A stretch of DNA of 64,000 nucleotides from Turnera subulata (taxonomy: Eukaryota > Streptophyta > Magnoliopsida > Malpighiales > Passifloraceae), in the NCBI GenBank assembly GCA_028386065.3, contig JAKUCV010006130.1, positions 162,352 to 226,351 on the forward strand, in the 5' to 3' direction. The translations under genes were made by a program, and so were the position numbers. The notes beneath the pieces were generated by a model. It saw only the letters and a program-made list of their open reading frames with translations, was not told the DNA's origin and ran no database searches. Shown here piece after piece: positions 33,349 to 46,538 of this stretch. How positions within the stretch are numbered: the stretch's first letter is position 1; each line of letters opens with the position of its first letter.

Positions 33349-35218
33349 TTACAGAACTTGAGTGGACAAAAGTTTCCTCAAATGTTGCAGATGTTCCTCA
33401 TCTGAAATGTGAAGAGACAGGCGAAGATTTGTTAAGAGCGACTCTTGCTCCCAACTTAAAGGACCTGAAGCATACAACGCCTGAACAGTTGACCTGTAAG
33501 CATGAAATTCTAGTTTATGGATGTTGGCCTCTAGATTTTGTCCAGAATGTGGAGTGAAATGTCTGATGACAGAGACAGATGGAATTGATGACTCGGCATC
33601 CGAATTATCAGCTGTATTATCTAATGATTTCCTGTAACAATAGATGGGAGAATTAGCTCCATCATTAGAACCACAACTAGCAACAGAACATCGATTGCTA
33701 TCTTCGCCACAAAGAGGGCTGGACGAGGTGCATAACCACTTGGCAGCAGATTCTTTTACTAAATCAGAATCCATCCCACAGTATTGCTTACTGGGTTTCT
33801 CATCCATTCTTGCTCTTTGAGAAGAGAAACCCTCTACCAATTTAGACCAAGGAAGATTTCTCTTTAGCGACTTCTTATATCCTCTTACAGAAGAAAGCAG
33901 GCCCTTTGAAGATCTTTCAAGATGATAAGCGTCGCCTGCATTTGTCTTCCTCACATGAAGACCCATTTTTACATCACTGTTTCCACGTTGAAGGTGCATT
34001 AGTCCAATTTTATCTCTTGAGCATGGATCTTTGTTTGTCAGGTGTAATGGATTGCTGCAGACTAAGCTCCCAGAATGTTTTAACTTAATTTGATGATAAT
34101 TTTCAGTAATTTTTTCATTTGAAGCAACCTGCAACAGAATGTACTAAGATATCACTAAAATTGAGTCAGACAGGAGGTCAAAAAATCAGCATAGCCCTAG
34201 TATACTTCCGTTCCCCCTATGTGCTAAACTCTGGAAATACAAATAACTCCTAGAAGGTTAGAAGTTTCTACGGTTTGAACTAAATGACCACAAATTTGTT
34301 GGGGAATGACCGAATCCCAGACCTGTCATGGATGGAGGAGGGACTTCAAATCTCAACAAAAACAACATTTTTCTCAAAGAAGAAATCTTGTGCGGTGGAA
34401 ATGACTGGAAAATGCAACAGGAACTACAGTGAGGTTGTTGGCAGTGCAGCTGCTGCATATACCAAGAGCAGACGCTAGAATTGGCAAAACTGGAACATGA
34501 ATGTTGGCATACACCAGAATACATTTTCCTACAGACACAAACTTACCGAAACCCCGCAACAAAAAAAAGAAACACAAGACAATCAAGTGTTAGAGAGCTC
34601 TCATCAGAGCTTCTGCGCACCTAAAAATACCATGAAATAACTCCTGGGAGATACACGTTTGGCTGTTCTATTTAAAATGCAGCAGCCAAACTGAAGTATG
34701 ACAAAGCAGCACAAATCCATATTACAAAATGAATAAGACTTTAGAACAGTTAAACAACTGAAAATAGGCAGGCAAGGTGAAAGAAAGAGAAAAGGAAAGC
34801 ATGAGCCAAAAGATGTTACCTTCCCTGTCACTGACCATTTATTTTCATGCCAAGCCTGCTGAATCCTTATCTCAGATCCATGAAATTCTTTAAGTTGGAT
34901 AGACCCAACTAATTTTACTACAAAAACGTTGTTTTCCAACTCCTTTGCAATTTTCCCTACCCTCCAACATTGAAAATCAAACATCTCAGCAACATCACCA
35001 ACCATCCATCTTTTCACCTTTCTTAGAGGAGGCCGAGGCCTCACATCCTTGCTATGCACCTTCTCCACAAAAGCCTCTCCCTCTTGGCCCATAATTGAGT
35101 CATACCTAACTAAATAATTATTGCCATCAGCAGAAACTATACTACCAGGAAACCAGGAACCACATGGCTCATCTTCTCTTCTTAAAACCTCCACTAAATA
35201 CCCTTTTTTAAACTTCAT
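33349..35218 (-). CDS. Agenet (Tudor-like) and ENT domain protein
   Basis: Plant-specific nuclear-type protein of the Agenet/Tudor 'Royal' family. Such domains read histone marks or bind RNA-associated partners, and ENT is the EMSY N-terminal helical domain. Exon 1 is 35218-34820 and exon 2 is 34128-33349, joined phase 0 (donor AAG|GTAACA, acceptor TTGCAG|GTTGCT), giving 392 aa. Tandem Agenet repeats occupy about 1-65 (KKGYLVEVLRREDEPCGSWF) and 70-130. The middle is basic and serine-rich. The ENT domain is at about 335-392, with HAYRSTVQALYASGPLSWEQ. The start is the first ATG and opens directly into the Agenet domain, as in the family. The exact partner and target are unknown. An additional small exon between the two cannot be excluded. 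Confidence 0.88.
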
Positions 35219-38200
35219 GATTCAAGAATCAAGAGTGTATAATGCTCAAGAACCTGATAAAGCAGAAAAGAGGTGGACAAAGAGAAAGACTCAATAGAAA
35301 TGGATCATAGGGCATCCCTTGTATTAAATACTCAAAATTGAAAATTCCACTTCTTAGCAGCAGATCAAAGAAACCCAAGGCCAGAATACTTTATCTCTAA
35401 ATTATTCTCATCTTCAGCACTAGCAGATCTAGGAAATCCGGTTAAGTACTAAAGAAAGCCACATAAGTCTAAACCATAATATTAAAAGTTCATAACTTTT
35501 TGATCATTAGATAGCAAATCGCAAGATAATAAAGCAGAGGGATGAACAAAACCAGACCAACCACACAGAAGAATTTGACACTAATAGCAACAAAGGACTT
35601 ATCTATTAAATCATCATTACAGCCCCCCAAGTAAGGTTTAATACATCCAAACTTTCAACTCAGACCACCAAAGTTACATCCGACAGGTCATCTAGATTAA
35701 GGTTGTCGATCAAATACTGGGCAAAACCATCATGAGAACATCCAACAACTTGAGAAAACTGTTCGAAGACAGTACCGATAATTGTTTCCTTTTTTTGAGA
35801 ATTTAGCACTCGAAAAAAAAAAAACACAGAAGTAAACCAAAAAAATTGCAAAAAATAAGCACACAAAAATTTTAAAGAAAATATGATGCAGTGGCTGACC
35901 TGAGAGTGACAATTTGCAAATGAACAGACGTGGCTGGTGCTCATAAGCCATGACCATACGTTGTGGCCATATGTACTCGCTCTTTATTGCTTGAAAAATT
36001 TTCCTATGGAATTAGCTGATTTTGATAATAGCTCTAGGCCAGCTTTCAAGTTTGGTATCATCGTATAGTTGTCCCAATATGCCAGTTTTACTAGATCATT
36101 AATTCCTTTAATCCCAAGCGTTTAGTTATCTGCTGTATGTGTATGATTGAAGCTACTTCCGGCTTATTGATAAAAAAAAAAAAGAAATTAAAAAAACAGA
36201 AGTAAATTTACATCTTGGGTTAAGACATTTGAGCCACATCAATCGGATTAGGATGTGACAAATTTAGTTACAGTGAGAGAGAGAATTCATTTGATTTGTT
36301 ATTAGAATTTAAGTTTGGTTAACCATGTTACGATAGAAGACCTTCAGCCTCAGGGGTTTGATGTTTTTTTGGGCAAATAAAATAGAGACTAGTAAGAAAG
36401 CAAGCATCGCAAGAAGAGGCCAAAAAAGGTGGAGACATGGACGCAACTGAGAGAAACGTGAAGAAAATATTTTAGAAAACAAATTTTTTAGTTGTAACTT
36501 GTGACAAATAATCCAGAGACTTATCCGAGATAAAATTATTTAGTAAATAATCAATTTTTTTTTTTGAGAAAGAGTAAATAATCAATTTTAAATTAACTTT
36601 AAGTAGAAAAATAACATAATATATGGTTCGTACTTGTTATGTGCGACTTGTAACAAAATTAGAAGTAACTTGTTGCAAGACACCCCATAAATAGCAATCG
36701 ATGTTTGTATATTTGATTATCTATAAAATGGAAAGTCCCAAAAGGAAATCGTGGCGTTATTCAAATTTGATCCCTATCTTGAATTTTCTTTTTTTACCTG
36801 AAAAATTCCTTGAAAACTTTTTTCTGCTTTAGTATCATCTCAGTTGTCATCATCTGAAACTTTTTCGGTGATGGCTTTGGACGCATCGAGGCAGATTGGA
36901 TTGAGGAAGTTTAGGATCAATTTAATGCATTCTGGTTTCGGTCCCTCAACTCCGTTTACCAGACATTAGAAACCAAAATTAGGAGAGAAAAAATAGACGG
37001 TAGCCCACTGGGCCAGTCGGCTATTCCCCTGGCTTGAAGGCCCAATGGATTACGCAAAGTGTTAAACTACCACAAACTTGATGATATGAGATTCATTGTT
37101 TCATCCACAACGAAGATGACAGAGATCCAATCCAGCCTGTGAGAGGCTTGATATTGGGCTCGAAGCATAATTGCAGGGTCCAATCGCGAATTTGCCAAAT
37201 CCGTGCTCTCCTCTTACTTCGATTTTCACTACTTGCATTAAAAGAAATGCAATCATAATTCATAAACGGGGTAAGCAAAAGCCAAAAACTGAATCACTTG
37301 CCCTTACAGAAAAAAAAAAAAGAAGAAGAGCAAGCCACTGGGTTAATGCATAAAAATGTCCTTGATTTATCAGCCTTTTCAACTACTTTATAATGAACGT
37401 TAATATATGGATTCGTTCGAAAGAAATCCGAAATTTATCTCCTGGCTATAGGCTTGGCCGGTCGAGGAAATCAAGGAAGCATATCTTCTTCAATAGTTGC
37501 ATCTTTTTCAATTACAAATTGACCTAAGACTACCCCGGTGGCAATTGCGGCAAAATGCAAGTATTTTATGATCATCTGAAATTCAGTTCGAAGAGAATAT
37601 ATGACCCCAAAAGGAAATTGAAATACTAAATAAAGCTAGAAATAGCTTATAATTGAAGTAACCGAGAGAGGCAATGGTTTCATATGAGACCTGCAATAAA
37701 TATAACGATATTTGTTCCTAAAAGTTTCTGCACGCACCAGGCAATTTATTTCCGTTCTAGCGGACATTTTAATATTGGTCTCTCATGATATGTTATTGAA
37801 CTCGAGGCAAATTAATGAAAGTGGACAACAGCTTAATTAATTTAGAGCAATCGACAAACTTGGCGGGCTGTCTCAACTTGAGAATTAATGCATTAATTAT
37901 CCAAGTGGAACAGGCCAAACTAGTGGCACCACTGCAACTGTAATCACTACATAGTACATACCCAGAAACCAAAAGCATTGCGTCACCAAGTTTTTATACG
38001 ACCAAAGAACATCGAGAACTGGGAATAGAGATAGTATAGCAGTATAAATTTCATGGGAAGACATAAAAAAATTGACAATATAGTGTACAACTCATGATTA
38101 TACTACGCAAGTACTTATGTTAGCAACATGTCACTGCGGGAGTCCAAGTTGTTTGCTTCCTTCAATGAAGCCATTTAGGAAGCCGAGAGAGTAAGAGATA

Positions 38201-40286
38201 GAGAGATGGAGAGAGAGGAAACAGTGAAAGGGAGAGAGTGTAGTGAGGCCATGTGAAGTGAGCATGAATCAATGATAAAGCCCATTACTTTTGGCAGTTA
38301 GGCTACGCTTTCCAAGCTAATGGAAACACACTACTAACATACACACACTACACGGCCACCCAGCGTTTCATTTAACCTGCAAATCCTGGAAAGGCCGGCC
38401 GTTAACCTTAATATCCCCCTACTGTTTCTAGCTAGCTAGCTACTACCTCTACCAAGTACCACCACTTTCCCAATTTGTCTTCTTCTGGATCTTTTTGGCC
38501 AATCAATTGAATGCTGAACTCGGGAGGAAACAGATGGAATCTTAAAATCCAAGACCTCGGTATAAATTACTAGTAGTACTAGAGTTTTAATTAATTATGA
38601 ATCCAAAGGAGTTTTTTTTTTTTAATGGGTGTAGTGTACGTACACTTCATATAGGGTCTGAGGAGAATATCAACCGAAGAATATGTTCTAGGGTTGAGAA
38701 TGAAGCGTATTTAATATTTGCACTAACGAGCAAAATAAACCCTAATCTAAACACTACCTAGCTAGGATCCGAAAGAAGCATATATACATTATTAGTAAAA
38801 GGTTAAATGAACAAAGCATTTGAGTATCTTATACGCAAAATTAAACCCCAATCCAATCAGATTAAGAGGTTTGAGGCTAACACAAGCCTATATAATTAAA
38901 TTGAGAGGCTCGCTGGTGCTAGGTAAGTTTGTATATATAGCTAGTAGTAGCATTATAGTCCCTAAAATTTTACAAATGCTACCCAGTATGCTATGTGCGT
39001 AGGAGGATATTATCTCCTCCCAAAAAAATTCTAGTACTATAGGATCATCCCAGAATAATATTAGAAGTCTTGGATCAGAATGGAGATTTAAACAGATGTT
39101 CAACGACAAGGCTTCCATGATGGTACGTAGAGGTTCCACACCCAAAAAAAAAAAAAAAAGAGGTTTCCACGGCCCATAATCCATCTTAGATCTGAACATT
39201 ATATACAATTAAGATTATACATATATGGGTTGGTGATGTTTGGTGCTTAATTTCAGAGAGACCAAAAAAAAGTTTGGTGTTTAATTAGTGCGATAATATT
39301 TAGGAAGTCTGACGAGATAAGGAGCAAGATCTAGCACAAAAGAAGAAACGAATAAAAGTACGCTGTATGCATGTGATAAGAATTCATCTCTTTCGCTTTC
39401 AGATAATTGTGAGATTTTGACTGTTGTTTTCTGCTTGACACATATTCCATCAATCTAACTGACATAAAGAGAGTTTGTAGACTATTTAGATTCTAGTATA
39501 AAGTTTGTACCAAGCAACGGAAGAAAGTGCACTACTGGCCTCCCCTGCTACAAGACAACAGTGCCAACTCCCCCCCAGAAGGCCACAACGCATCTGTCCC
39601 TTTTAGATTTCCTTTTTCTTTCTCTTTTTTCCTTTCAAATTTATATCGATATATTTGCACTCCACAAAAATAAAAAGAACATGCAACAATATTGGCTTTG
39701 TAGTGTGTTAATATTGATAATGTTATTATGTTTAACATGCATGCATATATTCTATAACTGTTTCATACAAATGTCAAGTCAAATTAATCAATTGTGGATG
39801 TGCTTCCTTTTTGAGCAAATTAGGAAATGCTTGATATAATTATATATACAACATACTTTTTGAGCATATCGCTCTTCCCTTCAAATTCAAGCAAAACAAA
39901 AGTTCGCAGTTACATATTCTCTGGCGGAAACGTGTCAAACTGCAGTTGGGACAATAATCACAATAACTAACTTACTTTTTAGTTATGGATCGGAATGTCT
40001 CTTGTTTTAATATTAATATATAATTCATCACTAAATTCAAAATAAATATGAAAAGCGAGAGATAAATTATATTATAAAACTCTTGTACTCGGTGGATGTA
40101 TATATATATTTAGTTAGAATATTTACCTGATAACTAAGTTAAAATAAATGTCAATGTCACCTATTTTTAAAAATCACAGACTTAAAGTATAAACAAGTTG
40201 CAAAAGGAAAAGAAATATTGATTTGATATTATTTCAATTACTATATATGATATAATCTTTTCTTGGATATTGATTTTTGAGGGAGA
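35219..40286. other. intergenic DNA, including the 5' region of the Agenet-ENT gene
   Basis: AT-rich with no recognisable gene. The first few hundred bases are likely 5' UTR and promoter of the minus-strand gene. A GA-rich patch lies at 38185-38245 and a T-run-flanked stretch near 39120-39170. The frames on the ORF scale (60-106 codons) have no domains. Confidence 0.55.
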
Positions 40287-40302
40287 GGGAAACCAAATAC
40301 TT
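40287..40302. repeat. target site duplication of LINE (left)
   Basis: GGGAAACCAAATACTT, repeated exactly at 42459-42474. Confidence 0.9.
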
Positions 40303-42458
40303 TTTTTTTGAGAACCCAGAAAGCTTAATTTATTGAGAGCATATCATGCTGAAGAGCATGGCTTACAAAGGGGGAATAGAATGATCCCAAAAATGAGAAC
40401 CTTCACTTAGACCAAACTTTGCCAAACCGTGGGCAAGCTGGTTAGTGACTCGTGAAGAATAACAAATTGACCAACACGTACTAAAAGAAAGGACATCAAC
40501 TATATCATGAAAGAAAATTCTGGCTCTAGAATTAGGGAAAGAAAAAGTCTGTAATGCCTGAACAAGATGAAGGTTGTCCGAATCCCACATGAACCTATCA
40601 ACAGAACGATCCTTGAGCAAATGAAGAGCCCATAGTCCTGCTTGTAGCTCTGCTTCCAGGGCAGAAAAAGAACCAAGAATGGAAGAGGAACCACTAAAGA
40701 TAACATGACCCAAGTGATTACGAAGAACCATTCCAAGACCAATTCCCGAAGGAGAGCAAGCTGCATCGGTATTGAGTTTAAGAGTACCTACAGGCGGTGG
40801 TGTCCATGTTGGAGATGATGATTCACGAATGGAGGAACCAGGAGCATATGCATGCTGGGATGGATCATTGGCACGCTGATAGTCAACAAGGAAATGGCTC
40901 GCAGAAAACACAATCTGATTTGGCTGAATAGGTGCATTGGAAAAGACCAAGTCATTGCGAGCCTTCCACATTGCCCATGCAGTAATCACAAAGACCTCCA
41001 ACTCGTGTTTACTCAGCTGAAGAACAAGTTCTTGAAACCAAGCAAAAGGATGATCTTCCAAAGAATGGGGCAACGACAACATACTCAGCTGCCAAACCTG
41101 GGAGAAAGAAGTACAATCCCGAAATAGATGAACCGCAGTTTCCGGAGCATTGTGACAACAAGGGCAGATAGCAGGAACATCAATTTGGCGAGAACGAAGG
41201 AGCGTTCTCGTAGGAAGAACATCATGAAGAAACTGCCAACAGAAATGGCGAACACGGGGTGGCAGGAACATGGACCATAACAACTTCCAAGTACCGGCAA
41301 GAACACCATCCGAAAGTAAATGTGAGATAGAATGATGGTACCCACTTTTAACTGTGTAATTGCCAGAAGCAGTATGCAACCAAGTGAAAAAATCAGGACG
41401 CGGAACCAATCCAAGGGGGATATTAAGAATAGCATCAGAGTCTAGTGGAGTGAAATGAGCCCTAATGTAGGAACTATTCCACTGACCTGATTCGAAATCA
41501 AATAAGAGGTGAACAGCATCCGTAGGGTGGAAACCAGATATATTAGCAGAAACTGTGGAAAAAGAACCACCCGGAAGCCATTTATCCCCTAAAATTTTAA
41601 CTGTACGGCCATCGCCAACAATCCATCCACCACCCATGTTTAGCAGATCCCGACCATGAAGAACACTCCTCCACACATAACTGGGTTGGAAGCCAAGAGT
41701 GGCATGCATAATATTGGTCCGAGGAAAATAACGTGCTTTAAAAACACGGGCCACCAATGAGGTTGGATTCTGCAGTATACGCCAGGCTTGTTTTGCAAGC
41801 ATGGCCTGGTTAAAAGCCCCAAAATGTCTAAATCCAAGACCACCATACTGCTTCGCAAGACAAAGCTTCTCCCAAGAAAGCCAATGAACACCACGCCGTT
41901 GAGAATCATGACTCCACCAGAATCTGCGAACAGCCCCATCCAACTCCTCACAAATACAAGTAGGTAATAGGAAACAACTCATAAAGTAATTTGGGATACT
42001 TTGAGCAACTGATTTAATAAGAACTTCCTTACCCGCTCTAGATAAAATCCTCTCCTTCCATCCACTCAACTTCTTATGAACACGATCACAGACGGTGGAA
42101 AAAATAGCCTTTTTAGATCGACCAATCATCGTTGGCAAACCAAGATACTTTTGAAACCGGTCCACTGCCTTAAAACCCATCCGACGTTGGATATGATTGT
42201 TAACCTCTGCAGAAACATTTCGGCTTGTGATGAACTCGGATTTTTCAAAATTGACTCGTTGACCCGATACTTGTTCATAGGATCTAATAATGGCTAAGAT
42301 AGTATCCACCTCTCTGTCATTGGCTCGGATAAAGATGATACTGTCATCTGCAAAGAAGAGATGACTAATAGTGGGCGCAGCTCGACAAATAGACGCCCCA
42401 TGGATCAGGGAACTGCGCTCTGCCTGCTGAATAAGAGAGGAGAAACCTTCTGCACACA
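40303..42458 (-). mobile_element. 5'-truncated L1-type LINE with long open ORF2 remnant
   Basis: A 2156-bp insertion on the minus strand, with its A-tail (T-run on the plus strand) at 40303-40309 and exact 16-bp duplications on both sides. It carries the C-terminal part of ORF2, from the end of reverse transcriptase to RNase H. A very clean duplication and an unbroken frame suggest a recent insertion. Confidence 0.92.
40363..42458 (-). pseudogene. LINE ORF2 C-terminal part: RT end, zf-RVT, RNase H
   Basis: An uninterrupted frame of about 700 codons. It begins inside the reverse transcriptase, with LFFADDSIIF (catalytic ADD) near the start and the thumb region after it. The zinc-binding region (zf-RVT) has PPRVRHFCWQFLHDVLPTR and CPCCHNAPETAVHLF...C. 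An RNase H domain follows, with catalytic Asp in LNTDAAC, Glu in LEAELQAG and Asp in WDSDN. The open frame runs on past the insertion edge to 42495 into flanking DNA but opens there with TTG, not ATG, so no fused protein is predicted. The N-terminal endonuclease and most of RT are lost by 5' truncation. Confidence 0.9.
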
Positions 42459-42474
42459 GGGAAACCAAATACTT

Positions 42475-45087
42475 AGGAGCTCGTTGAAGCGGCAAAAATT
42501 TGTTGTTGAAAATTGCCTGTTCTCAGGACTGGGATAGATAAGATGAAGAGCCCACCCACCCATGTGATGTCAGGATATAGAATATGTAGTCAACAAATTT
42601 TCAAGGTGGACCATATTATTCGAAACCCTAGCGAAGGAATCAGAATCCCACCATCTCTTCATGATTGATTCCGCAGTTCCCAAATCCAGTTAGTCAGTCC
42701 AACTCCAATCAATTTACTCACTAGTACAAAAAAATTAAATAAAGTCCTTCAAGAGAGTAAGGGGATCTTTGCGTAAAACAATTTCTGTGCACGTATCCCT
42801 TGACAAGTTTGAATATTCATTTAATATATACACTAGCTAGCCCTTGAATCAATTTATAATACATTTGCCCGGCAATATTTTTTCAGGCTAGGCTGGCCCA
42901 AGAAGCATATTTATGAGCTCCTATAGGCTAGGGTGAGGACCAAACCAGTGCCCTATCCATTAAATTAAACACTATACAAGAGGGGGAATGAGAAACCCAG
43001 TTTTAACAATATTACAATATTAGGGAATGTATATGCAGAATAGCGGGAGGGTTCAGCGAGAGAACATGGGAGCTTCAGGTTGGGAACTGTGTTTTCTCAC
43101 CACATTCATGTAATCAGGACATGGGGGAGTTGAGGAGAGATAGTGGACCACCTATAGTTTTACACTCACTTACTATATTAAAAAACCTAGCTACAAGTCT
43201 ACAACTTCTTATTCCACCGAGCTTCTTTAAGTAGTCTCTTTACAGTTAGTCATCAGATGAGGATGGGTGATATAGCTGCACAATTCATGAAAAGCTAAAG
43301 ATTAAAGAAGGTCTGTGGATCTGAAATGCATGTGGGCTAATCGAAAAGAGAGAGGTGAAAAGTTAAAAGGAAATATGTGCATGCTCTTTTCTATGATATA
43401 TAATAATTGTTGGACCATAGACAAGACGTATGAAAGAGATATTAGGCCCTCAATGATATAGATAAATAGAGATACTTAGAATCACATACCCAAGGGAAAG
43501 GCTCACATGGATGTGCCCAGAAAAAGTTTATGGTTTATCTAAAGCCTAAAAGACAATCCACATGGTGTGGCAGCCTGACCAGTGACCCCAAATTTTGATG
43601 ATTGGAGAAGAACCCCACCCTATATTTGGCTATGGCATAAGGCTATGTCATATATATGTGAGTAAATGTAAAGCAACTCCTGGTTGCTTGACGTGCATTA
43701 AAGTGATTTCTTCCCCAACTAATTGTTTACTTCCCTCGCTATAATAGTTACTATACAGTTTTCAGAGAGGTGTGTGCAGTTGCCTCCATTAATTTTAGAG
43801 GCCTAATAATTAGGATGTGTAGGTTTGAGAATCCTTTCCAGTGCACGCACAATAGAGAAACTATATGACAAAAGGAAATAGTTATCTAAGCACCTTCTGT
43901 GATCAGGTAGGTGAAAATGAGCATGGTAAAAGCTAAATAGTACTAGTGTTTGATTCTGGTATGGTAAAAGTGGTATAGTTTTAGTATTGAATTGAAGCTC
44001 TAGAAACTCTCGAACTCCTTGATCTGGATCCTTTTCCAACCAAAATCCTGTTTTATTGACTTCAGTCAAGCTTTGGATGCACCTCTAGCCAATATTTTAA
44101 GACAGCACTTTTCGAAATTAGAAGTTGCAGTATCGGTTAGTGCTTGCAGTACAAATCTCTATAAAACCTATGATTTCTTCTTATTTTGCAAGCATTATAA
44201 CGAGCTTTCATGAACTATTTTCACTCAATGGATATCAAAAATTTTAGTGCCGGTCAATATGGTCGTCATGAAATTCACCTAAGCTTGTCGCATCAGGCAT
44301 CCGGATCCAGGAGGATCAGACTCAATGTTAATATATTTTTTTTGATTGAAAAATGTTAATATATTAACCGATAGAATTTCATGTGATCAAACCAGGGAAG
44401 GATTCACCGCCCAAAAAAAACAATAGTTAAGGATTCGTAGTTGAAAACTAAGCTCAAATAAATTGAAAAGCCTACCTTATGTCCGGTAATTGATCAAAAG
44501 AAGCAAAAAATCAAAAGCTTGCCTGTCTCAGCAGAATTAATATAATACATTGTATCAGATTTAGGCAGGGGATTTCTGTCTCTTTTAAAACTGAAGACAG
44601 TACGGATATGCTAAACAAAAGTGGCAATAAACCATATAGCAAGTTTGCTGGGAAGAAAAGTTCACATGCCTAATTGTCAAGAACAAGATACGTACCCAAA
44701 ATCATGGCCCTGTATTTTGCAATTTTTGCACATATATATATATGTATACTATATTTGTACGCCTAGATTACCTAAATCTCCACATGGGAAGAAATCCAAA
44801 GAGTTGGTTAAGAACTTAAGATCACCCTCTACAAAAGAAGCAAGGTACAGGTCCTTGGAAGTACCAAATCCTAACTATGGAAGTGCTGGAAATTTTGTGA
44901 AATTGTCAGCTGATATAAATGGCAGGTGAAAAGCCCTAGAAAGATCTTTACTTACCTAAAGCATTTGGGTTTTATTATTTGACTTTGCATTAAATTGTTG
45001 TGATACATTCTCTAAAATTCAAGCCATGCATGGTCATGTATATAGTCACCGTATCAATCCACGATGGATAAGAAGATCTCCTTGGAT
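42475..45087. other. intergenic DNA between LINE insertions
   Basis: AT-rich. The short frames at 43803-44069, 44019-44213 and 44621-44929 have no domain. No gene, tRNA or known plant microRNA was recognised by eye. Confidence 0.55.
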
Positions 45088-45103
45088 AATTTTTTCTCTC
45101 TTT

Positions 45104-46126
45104 TTTTTGGTAGAAAGACGAGGGCAAGGCCCTATATTACTTCAAATTAAGTTGAAACTACAGCCAATCGAGGGGTGACAAACCCCATAGAGTCATATAC
45201 GAGCAAATACAATAAAGCATTCGGAGGAGCCGGTAATAACACTAATCCAGACAACCATGTTGAGGTAGCACGAGCCAGGGCATCACACGAAGAGTGAACT
45301 TCAAGGAGATTTCCCAGTTAAGCTGTAACAGTCGTCGGAGCTGCTGAAGCAGCGACGTGGGCAAGTCCGGGACCGGAGCATCATCCCGCAAGAAAGAAAT
45401 AAGAGGGAGAAAGTCAGACTCCACTTCCACTCGACGGTAACCATTCGCCCAAGCTAGACCCAATCTAGTAACAAGCGCCCATCCCTCCGCATAAAGCGCA
45501 GAACCCTCACCAAGAAAAGCACCAAAACCAGTAAGCCAACGACCAGTATGATCCCGAATAACCCCTCCAGCACTAGCTCCTCTATCTACCAAAAAGGCAC
45601 CATCAGAATTAACTTTCACCCAGCCCTGGGCTGGGGAGACCAGGAGACCCCGTCCGAAGCACGCACCCCCTGATACACTCCATTCACAACAAAGGCGAGA
45701 GAAGCCACTTGGACTTCGTGAGCCCGAGCCAGGATCGAATACAAAATGCTCAGGGAAGAGGACACCCTACCCTCAAAAACAACCAAATTGCGATCGAGCC
45801 AGATGGAGTAGAGAGCAATGGCAAAGGTCACATCCCAAGCCGCAGAGGAACGGGAGGAAGAGAACCGCTTATAAAGATTACTTGCACACCATCTCGAGTA
45901 ATCCAAGTGAAAAAACAAACCCCATGAGCTAGGATTAAGCAGCGAAGACCACATATTTTGGACCACCGGGCAATCGCGAAGCATATGTAGTAAGGTTTCC
46001 GGATGGCCCTGACACCTAAGGCACAAAGAGGAGGCAGATAAATGTCGTCGGGAACGCTCAGCATTAGTAAGTAAACGCCCATGTAAAACTAACCACATGT
46101 GCGACCGCATACGCCTATGGGCACCG
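45104..46126 (-). mobile_element. short 5'-truncated L1-type LINE
   Basis: A 1023-bp minus-strand insertion flanked by an exact 16-bp duplication, AATTTTTTCTCTCTTT (45088-45103 and 46127-46142). The frame at 46110-45616 has the zf-RVT region (MWLVLHGRLLTNAERSRRH and CLRCQGHPETLLHMLRDC). A second frame (45619-45242) has the start of RNase H with VNSDGAFL and ALYAEGWAL. The two are out of frame with each other and the RNase H is cut by a stop. Confidence 0.9.
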
Positions 46127-46441
46127 AATTTTTTCTCTCTTTGTCGATCAAATATGTTGAACCACGATAAGGTGATTTCTACGGCATTACAAATGTGGGT
46201 TGTTGATTAATTGAATATGTGTAACATTTAATTATAGCGACTATATATTAGTGGAACTTAAGAGTTGTTAAAAAAACTAATGGAGATATATATTACCAGA
46301 TAACTGTTGCGATTTATTTTTGATGCTAAAGATAACTGTTGCGATTACGAGGTTGTGGTGGATATAAGATAGAATGCCCCGCATCATCAGGGAAACAGAG
46401 TATTTATTTCTTAATCATCAGTGAAAAGTAGAGTATATAGT

Positions 46442-46457
46442 AAAGTCTTGCGTGGAT
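46442..46457. repeat. target site duplication of full-length LINE (left)
   Basis: AAAGTCTTGCGTGGAT, repeated exactly at 52406-52421. Confidence 0.92.
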
Positions 46458-46538
46458 AAAAAAGTTAGCGTATCAAAAATAAGACGGGGGAAAAAAATTC
46501 TGGGCCTTGTGTTTAATTAATCTAAGAGCCGAGCTAAA

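Noticed and set aside
35827..36207. CAGAAGTAAA at both ends of a stretch with an A-run, suggesting another LINE insertion
   Set aside because: The repeat is only 10 bp in A-rich DNA, the order of tail and duplication is unclear, and there is no LINE coding sequence.
38160..38260. GA-rich segment next to a sequence resembling a microRNA precursor
   Set aside because: No match to the conserved plant microRNAs I checked by eye (miR156, 159, 160, 164, 166, 167, 171, 172, 319, 390, 396), and no convincing fold.
42459..42495. Extension of the LINE ORF2 frame into flanking DNA, suggesting a fusion protein
   Set aside because: The extension opens with TTG and has no ATG before the insertion edge, and the element is 5'-truncated, so a natural fused product is not supported.
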